From: Eubacterium sp.
GTDB taxonomy: Bacteria; Bacillota_A; Clostridia; Lachnospirales; Lachnospiraceae
DNA: 35,505 nt
Reading direction: 5' to 3'
Assembly: GCA_017475785.1 (NCBI GenBank)
Contig: JAFVEX010000183.1
Coordinates: forward strand, 1-35,505
The stretch's first letter is position 1. Each line of letters starts with the position of its first letter. Shown here piece after piece: positions 31,350-35,505 of the stretch. A program made the translations under genes and the position numbers. Below the pieces are notes generated by a model. It ran no database searches. It was not told where the DNA came from and was given only the letters and a program-made list of their open reading frames with translations.

Positions 31350-32393
31350 ATGACTCACCCTGACTCACCCTGGACGCGGACTTTTTTCTGCGCACTGACG
31401 CTTTCGGGCTTGCTGCTGGCCGGATGCGGGAAGGACGCTGTTTCTGAACGTGCGTTTTCTGTGCAGGAAAGCAGCAGTCGTTCTGATATTTCTGATATTT
31501 CTAATAGTTCTAACAGCTCTGATGGGTCTGTTCCCGGCGCGTCGGCCAGCTCATCATCAGCCGGTGACGCAGATTCAGACAGCTTTTCGACAAACACTGC
31601 ATCTGGAAGCGGATCTCCTGGTGGCGCGCCGGCGGGCACAGCAGGCGACGAATCTCTTGGCGGCGCGCATGCGGGCACAGCAGGCGACGAATCTCCTGAC
31701 GGCGCTGTACCTGCAGGCACAGCAGACGGCGGATCTCCTGATGGCACGCCTGCAGGCACATCAGAAGGCACAGAGCAAGAAACCAGCAGCAAATCGGACG
31801 AAGAAACTGCCGGTTCGTTGTCTGCGGAGGCTGTCCTTCCAAACGACGACGACCTCGTGCGCGTGCAGGACTTTATCCCGAATCTGCTGGTGGATCTGAA
31901 ATATGCCACAGAAGATAACTTTACCGGAGAAATCATCTATGATTTTTCCGACGCATATCTCCGGTACGGAACCGTCATGCGGCTGCAGACCGTGCAGGAA
32001 GATATGGAGGCACGCGGATTGACACCGAAGATCTGGGACGCGTTCCGGCCGATCGAGGCACAGCAGGCGCTTTGGGAGGCATATCCGGATCCCACATACG
32101 TGTCCAATCCGGACAGGGGCTACACATCACATAATTTCGGCAATACCATCGATATCACGGTGGTGCGCAGTGACGGCGAAGAGATTCCCCTGCCAACCGG
32201 ATTTGACGATTTTTCCCTGAAGGCTGACCGTGATTACAGCGATTGCGCGGAGGAAGAGGCAGAAAATGCCCGCATGCTGGAACAGGCGATGGAAGCAGCA
32301 GGATTTACAGGGTATCAGGGCGAGTGGTGGCACTATCAGGATATCGATGACTATCCGGGAGATGATCTGGCAGACATGAAATTATCGAATTGA
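31350..32393 (+). CDS. VanX-family D-Ala-D-Ala dipeptidase, lipoprotein
   Basis: Extracytoplasmic zinc peptidase of 347 residues. A signal peptide ends at lipobox LLAGC (C26). Residues 30-165 are a Ser/Gly/Ala/Asp-rich spacer including three to four copies of a GGAPAGTAGDESP-like unit. The catalytic domain (about 168-340) matches VanX/DdpX: VDLKYATEDNFTG, KIWDAFRP (R233), SHNFGNTIDIT (zinc ligands H261, D268) and GEWWH (E325, H328). VanX itself is cytoplasmic, so an exported lipoprotein form points to cell-wall remodelling or recycling, not to classic vancomycin resistance. No vanH or vanA is present. It begins one base after the HAD stop with no clear ribosome binding site, suggesting coupling. 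Confidence 0.87.
   Translation: MTHPDSPWTRTFFCALTLSGLLLAGCGKDAVSERAFSVQESSSRSDISDISNSSNSSDGSVPGASASSSSAGDADSDSFSTNTASGSGSPGGAPAGTAGDESLGGAHAGTAGDESPDGAVPAGTADGGSPDGTPAGTSEGTEQETSSKSDEETAGSLSAEAVLPNDDDLVRVQDFIPNLLVDLKYATEDNFTGEIIYDFSDAYLRYGTVMRLQTVQEDMEARGLTPKIWDAFRPIEAQQALWEAYPDPTYVSNPDRGYTSHNFGNTIDITVVRSDGEEIPLPTGFDDFSLKADRDYSDCAEEEAENARMLEQAMEAAGFTGYQGEWWHYQDIDDYPGDDLADMKLSN
31620..31769 (+). repeat. Tandem repeat in the VanX-like lipoprotein gene
   Basis: Units of 39-42 bases with core GGCACAGCAGGCGACGAATCT, encoding GGAPAGTAGDESL, GGAHAGTAGDESP, DGAVPAGTADGGSP and a shorter last unit. They build the flexible spacer between the lipid anchor and the peptidase domain. Confidence 0.8.
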
Positions 32394-32410
32394 CAGTATG
32401 AAGAGAACAG

Positions 32411-32433
32411 CGGAGAGATAAAAAATCTCTCCG
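32411..32433. terminator. Hairpin after the VanX-like gene
   Basis: CGGAGAGAT (32411-32419) and ATCTCTCCG (32425-32433) form a perfect nine-base stem with a five-A loop, 18 bases past the stop. It lacks a following T-run, so termination may be weak or depend on the neighbouring repeats. Confidence 0.55.
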
Positions 32434-32444
32434 CATGCAGTACA

Positions 32445-32550
32445 TCGCACGGTCACATTTTATTTTACCGACGAGTCAGAACCGTCACTCGTCATCATCG
32501 CACGGTCACATTTTATTTTATCGACGAGTCAGAACCGTCACTCGTCATCA
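32445..32550. repeat. 53-bp tandem duplication
   Basis: Positions 32445-32497 are repeated at 32498-32550 with one difference (C/T). Each copy holds a GACGAGT/ACTCGTC hairpin with a ten-base loop and a T-rich left part (ATTTTATTTTA). The two hairpins stand in the gap between convergent genes. They may work as terminators or be a recent slippage product. Confidence 0.9.
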
Positions 32551-32606
32551 TATGCGATGTTCTTATGTACACTATAACACACTTAAGGAGAATTGCAAGA
32601 GAAAAA

Positions 32607-33524
32607 TCAGCCTTGACTGTCTGCAGCGGCATATCTTGTTCCCAGCATTGGAAGCAGATCTGCCAGAACAATCGCCCCGAACATCAGAAAACAGCCCGCA
32701 AGCTCGCGCCGGGAAAGTGCCTGATGCAAAACAAGCCAGCCGGCAATTACACTGATACAGGATTCCATACTCATAAGCAGTGAAGCTACTGCGGGGTGGA
32801 GTCCTTTTTGTCCGATAATCTGCAGGGTGTACCCGACGCCTGCCGACAGAACGCCGGCGTAAAGAAGCGGTCTCCAGGCGGCCGCAAGCGCAGCGAAGTC
32901 CGGGTGTACGAAAAAAGCCATCATTATGGCCGAAATCCCTCCGGCGACAAGAAACTGAATGCAGGACATGGCAATTCCATCCACTTTTCCAATAAATTTG
33001 TCAATCGCAAGAATATGCGCGGCGAAAGCAAACGCGCACACCAGAACATACAGATCGCCTCTGCTGATCTGGAAGGATTCGTTGATGCAGATCAGATACA
33101 GACCGGTGACGGCAATGGCGACTGCGAGCCAGATAATACGGGAAACATTTTTACCGATCAGTATGGAAAAAAGAGGAACCAGAATAATGTAAAAAGCAGT
33201 GATAAAGCCCGCTTTTCCGACAGTGGTGTGCTTGATGCCGTAAGACTGGATGGTGCTTGCCGCAAAAAGGATCACGCCGGTCACGATTCCTCCCGTCAGG
33301 TGCGCGCGCCCAGAAACGCGTAACTGTCCTGCCAGAACAGGGTTGCGCAGAATCCGGAAAGTCATGACGATCAGCAGCGCCGCGCCAGCCAGAATCAGAC
33401 GAGCGCCGTTAAACACCAGTGGATTGACATTTTCCATGCCCACACTCTGCGCGACAAAGGAGGAGCCCCAGATCGCGGCCGTGAGCAGAAGAAGGAGTGA
33501 GTTTCTGAGGGTATGAGGTTTCAT
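32607..33524 (-). CDS. EamA/DMT-family transporter
   Basis: Membrane protein of 305 residues with about ten helices in two EamA repeats, minus strand. The N-terminus LLLLLTAAIWGSSFVAQ and the later GVGYTLQIIGQKG with SVIAGWLVLHQAL are family hallmarks. DMT transporters move amino acids, nucleosides or other small metabolites, often outward; substrate unknown. ATG 33524 follows AAGGAGC. The frame continues upstream into the adjacent MITE, but that extension is repeat-derived and lacks a ribosome binding site, so I exclude it. Confidence 0.9.
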   Translation of the reverse strand: MKPHTLRNSLLLLLTAAIWGSSFVAQSVGMENVNPLVFNGARLILAGAALLIVMTFRILRNPVLAGQLRVSGRAHLTGGIVTGVILFAASTIQSYGIKHTTVGKAGFITAFYIILVPLFSILIGKNVSRIIWLAVAIAVTGLYLICINESFQISRGDLYVLVCAFAFAAHILAIDKFIGKVDGIAMSCIQFLVAGGISAIMMAFFVHPDFAALAAAWRPLLYAGVLSAGVGYTLQIIGQKGLHPAVASLLMSMESCISVIAGWLVLHQALSRRELAGCFLMFGAIVLADLLPMLGTRYAAADSQG

Positions 33525-33541
33525 TGGGCTGCTCCTTATAA

Positions 33542-33775
33542 AAATTGTAGTTTGTCGGGATCGTGGGGTGACGAATTCAGTTTCCTCATCTGCCCGCAAA
33601 AAGACCATCGAACCGCAGACTAACCGTCTGTAGGCGTGCGGCCAATTCATCAAAGGCGACGATTCATTGCCCGCATGCTGACAGACGCTAAGCCTCCGTT
33701 TCTCCGATCTTTTCAGCAAGGGCATACTCGGAAGCTGAAATTCGTCACCCTGACGATCCCGACAAACTACAATTT
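33542..33775 (-). mobile_element. MITE copy 2 upstream of the EamA gene
   Basis: Inverted relative to copy 1 (24998-25236) and closely similar over nearly its whole length. Perfect 23-base terminal inverted repeats, 33542-33564 and 33753-33775, with core AATTGTAGTTTGTCGGGATC; they differ from copy 1 by G-A to G-T changes near the tip. The same internal foldback blocks are present. It ends 18 bases before the EamA start codon and so could affect its promoter or leader. Confidence 0.85.
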
Positions 33776-33781
33776 GATATT

Positions 33782-33816
33782 TGAAAACAGAGCCCGCGGC
33801 GACGGACTCTGTTTTC
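33782..33816 (-). terminator. Second hairpin downstream of ald
   Basis: GAAAACAGAG pairs with CTCTGTTTTC (ten bases) around a GC-rich interior. On the minus strand the stem ends in TTTTC and A+T-rich sequence. It may back up the terminator at 33845-33901 and also insulate the EamA gene. Confidence 0.55.
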
Positions 33817-33844
33817 GGGTTATAACAACACATTATAGGGAGGG

Positions 33845-33901
33845 AGAAAAACTGGTCAGCATCCCGGCGGTCGGGTGTTTCGCCGGCCTGTAACAGTTTT
33901 T
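33845..33901 (-). terminator. Terminator of ald
   Basis: AAAAACTG (33845-33852) pairs with CAGTTTTT (33894-33901), enclosing a second stem CCGGCG/CGCCGG. Read on the minus strand it ends in a T-run. It overlaps the ald stop codon by two bases. Confidence 0.7.
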
Positions 33902-35012
33902 ATACAAGTGTCTCGATCGGGAAGTACTCCATGCCAAACGCATCAGCGACGCCCGGGAATGTGATCTTGCCCTGATAGGTCTGCGCGCCTGCAGCGAGGC
34001 ATGCGTCGTCCTTGACTGCCTGCTCGAAGCCCTTGTTTGCCAGAGCCAGTCCGTGGTTCAGCGTGGTGCTGCACAGAGCCAGCGTGGAGGTACGGGACAG
34101 AGCGCCCGGCATATTTGCTACGCAGTAATGTACGATGCCTTCCTTGATGAAGACCGGATCGTCATGTGTGGTTGCGTGAGAGGACTCGATGCATCCGCCC
34201 TGGTCGATGGCGACGTCTACCAGAACCGCGCCCTTCTTCATGAGCTTCAGATCCTCTTCGAGTACCAGCTTCGGTGTCTTGCGGCCCGGAAGCAGGACTG
34301 CGCCGATGACAAGGTCAGCTTCTTTGATGGAAGCGAGGATGTTTGCGCGGCTGCTGTACAGGGTCTGGATGCGGCTTCCGAAGATGTCGTCGAGGTAAGC
34401 GAGACGCTCAGCGCTGACATCAAGGATGGTAACATTTGCGCCCATGCCGACTGCGATTTTGCATGCGTTTGTGCCTACGCCGCCGCCGCCGAGGATGACA
34501 ACGTTTGCTTTCTGGACGCCGGGAACGCCTGCGAGCATAACGCCGCGGCCGCCGTATGTCTTCTCGAGGTACTTAGCGCCTTCCTGTACAGACATGCGTC
34601 CTGCGATCTGGCTCATCGGGATCAGGCAGGGAAGTCCGCCGCGCGGTCCTACGATGGTCTCGTACGCGATGGAGTTGGTGCCTGCTGCCAGAAGCGCGTC
34701 TGTGAGCGGCTTGTCAGCTGCCAGATGAAGGTAGGTGTACAGCAGGAGATCTTTTCTCAGATACTGATACTCGGACTCGATTGGCTCTTTGACCTTTACG
34801 ATCATCTCGGACTTGTTCCAGACATCAGCTGCGGAAGCGATCAGCTCTGCGCCTGCTGCTGCGTACTCATCATCGAAGAAATTGGAGCCTTCACCTGCTC
34901 CAGCCTCGACCAGAACTGTATGGCCGGCATCCTTGTATGCCTTGACATCATCCGGGGTAAGACCTACGCGAAACTCGTTGTTTTTGATTTCTTTTACGAC
35001 ACCTACGATCAT
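33900..35012 (-). CDS. ald: Alanine dehydrogenase
   Basis: Cytoplasmic NAD-dependent enzyme of 370 residues, the usual family length, interconverting alanine with pyruvate and ammonia. The N-terminus MIVGVVKEIKNNEFRVGLTPDDVK carries the substrate-binding Arg, K74 lies in VKVKEP, and H95 in TYLHLA. The NAD motif is GGGGVGTNACKIAVGMGANV, and the C-terminal signature is HYCVANMPGALSRTSTLAL. AAGGAGA precedes the start at 35012. It is a single gene with its own promoter about 135 bases upstream and a structured leader. Confidence 0.95.
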   Translation of the reverse strand: MIVGVVKEIKNNEFRVGLTPDDVKAYKDAGHTVLVEAGAGEGSNFFDDEYAAAGAELIASAADVWNKSEMIVKVKEPIESEYQYLRKDLLLYTYLHLAADKPLTDALLAAGTNSIAYETIVGPRGGLPCLIPMSQIAGRMSVQEGAKYLEKTYGGRGVMLAGVPGVQKANVVILGGGGVGTNACKIAVGMGANVTILDVSAERLAYLDDIFGSRIQTLYSSRANILASIKEADLVIGAVLLPGRKTPKLVLEEDLKLMKKGAVLVDVAIDQGGCIESSHATTHDDPVFIKEGIVHYCVANMPGALSRTSTLALCSTTLNHGLALANKGFEQAVKDDACLAAGAQTYQGKITFPGVADAFGMEYFPIETLV

Positions 35013-35096
35013 TTTTAGTATCTCCTTTGCTTAGTATTTAAGAATGGTTATTTGGAAATGCCTGCTCGAACTTAACCGATTGGCAGATCCTGGAAA

Positions 35097-35127
35097 GATG
35101 CCCGGCGGCTTTTGCCGCAGGGGCATC
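35097..35127 (-). promoter_or_regulatory. Hairpin in the ald mRNA leader
   Basis: On the minus strand GATGCCC, then GCGGC-AAAA-GCCGC, then GGGCATC make a 12-pair hairpin with only a 2+1-base internal bulge. Three T and then CC follow, so it is not a standard terminator. It lies about 20 bases into the predicted transcript and 85 bases before the ald start. It could stabilise the mRNA or take part in attenuation. Confidence 0.5.
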
Positions 35128-35146
35128 AGCTCGTCTTCATGGTTAC

Positions 35147-35175
35147 ATACAAATATATTAATATTTAAATGTCAA
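35147..35175 (-). promoter_or_regulatory. Probable ald promoter
   Basis: On the minus strand a perfect TTGACA (35175-35170) is followed after 17 very A+T-rich bases by TTGTAT (35152-35147). The -35 is consensus and the -10 is poor, so an activator may assist. Predicted leader length is about 128 bases. Confidence 0.5.
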
Positions 35176-35183
35176 AGGGTTAT

Positions 35184-35321
35184 TCAGATTTTTTTTGAAT
35201 TATTTTTTTGCCGGATCAAAAACAGGCCTCCACTGGGCGTCCACTTTACCTTGGCCGGAATCCCTTCCTGGTACATCACTTCCCAATTACTTGAATATTT
35301 TTCGGGCAGGTAAAATGGCAA
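35184..35321 (-). pseudogene. Possible gene fragment
   Basis: A minus-strand frame ending at 35184 reads LPEKYSSNWEVMYQEGIP and then AKVKWTPSGGLFLIRQ, which looks like genuine protein rather than chance translation. It has no ATG, only a TTG at 35321 without a ribosome binding site, and is open only from 35339. It may be the worn 3' end of a lost gene or a tiny protein. I do not recognise the family. Confidence 0.25.
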
Positions 35322-35505
35322 GTTATGAGAAGTTACGTATTAATATATGAAGGAAAAAGAAAACGAAAGAAAAACACAAACAGACTGAAATGTACAGAGC
35401 ATACCAAGGCATAATATAGTAAAATAAAGGCATTCAAAGATTTTTTCAAAATTACTCCCAGTGTCTTTCAGGAGAATACAGCAGGCAGTGTCAAAAAGAT
35501 TTGCA
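35322..35505. other. A+T-rich end of the window
   Basis: Very A+T-rich sequence with several TATA-like strings and purine runs (AAGGAAAAAGAAAACGAAAG). No gene, hairpin or repeat can be supported. It probably holds promoters for a gene beyond the window. Confidence 0.3.

Noticed and set aside
31350..32393. Vancomycin-resistance cluster
   Set aside because: Only a VanX-like gene is present, and it is an exported lipoprotein; no D-lactate dehydrogenase, ligase or VanRS genes adjoin it.
33525..33833. N-terminal extension of the EamA gene through the MITE
   Set aside because: The extension is repeat-encoded, while ATG 33524 has a good AAGGAGC and the first helix begins right after it.
35044..35313. 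Plus-strand open frame of 89 codons near the window end
   Set aside because: It covers the ald promoter and leader hairpin; the opposite strand gives the more protein-like reading in its second half.

Overview
The window looks like a Gram-positive Clostridia chromosome, most probably Lachnospiraceae. I infer this from the AGGAGG-type ribosome binding sites, the lipobox lipoproteins, the BspA-type leucine-rich repeat protein, the YcxB-family protein, the SARP-output response regulator paired with a LytS-like kinase, and the GGGGACGGTTC-type REP sequences that I recall as common in gut Firmicutes. No database search was possible, so names rest on recognised motifs.

Layout. 1-400: three tRNA genes (Thr-UGU, initiator Met, Phe-GAA), then a hairpin and a damaged 3' copy of tRNA-Phe. 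461-3359: a MarR-type regulator, a leader rich in hairpins, and a response regulator/histidine kinase pair. 3472-7530: a FecBCD-type ABC importer for iron, haem or a corrinoid; its lipoprotein has an extra N-terminal domain and its ATPase an extra C-terminal domain. 8018-10618: an 866-residue adenosine-deaminase-like protein with additional domains. 10642-10969: a non-coding foldback element. 11002-12318: a membrane-anchored amidase. 12542-17176: a sucrose operon (EIIBCA transporter, sucrose-6-phosphate hydrolase, fructokinase) with its own promoter and a terminator lying inside the convergent ycxB gene.

18674-30530 is a tetrapyrrole region, all on the plus strand: CbiK chelatase, an LRR lipoprotein, a membrane-anchored protein with two NEAT/Shp-like domains, precorrin-2 C20-methyltransferase, an ABC-2 transporter, a CobA-HemD fusion, precorrin-2 dehydrogenase, a BioY-like protein, HemC and a Cys-rich small protein. 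Together these enzymes carry porphobilinogen through uroporphyrinogen III and precorrin-2 towards siroheme or cobalamin. A HAD phosphatase and a VanX-like lipoprotein follow. The minus strand then carries a DMT transporter and alanine dehydrogenase.

Three patterns cross gene boundaries. First, the surface protein of the tetrapyrrole region shares a domain with the lipoprotein of the distant ABC importer, which suggests a surface-to-membrane relay for a metal or tetrapyrrole. Second, many otherwise conserved enzymes carry disordered insertions or repeat-built linkers. Third, the region holds several kinds of small non-autonomous repeats: a REPIN-like pair, two copies of one terminal-inverted-repeat MITE, and one large nested foldback. 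One MITE sits inside the ABC-2 operon and supplies the stop codon of its ATPase gene.
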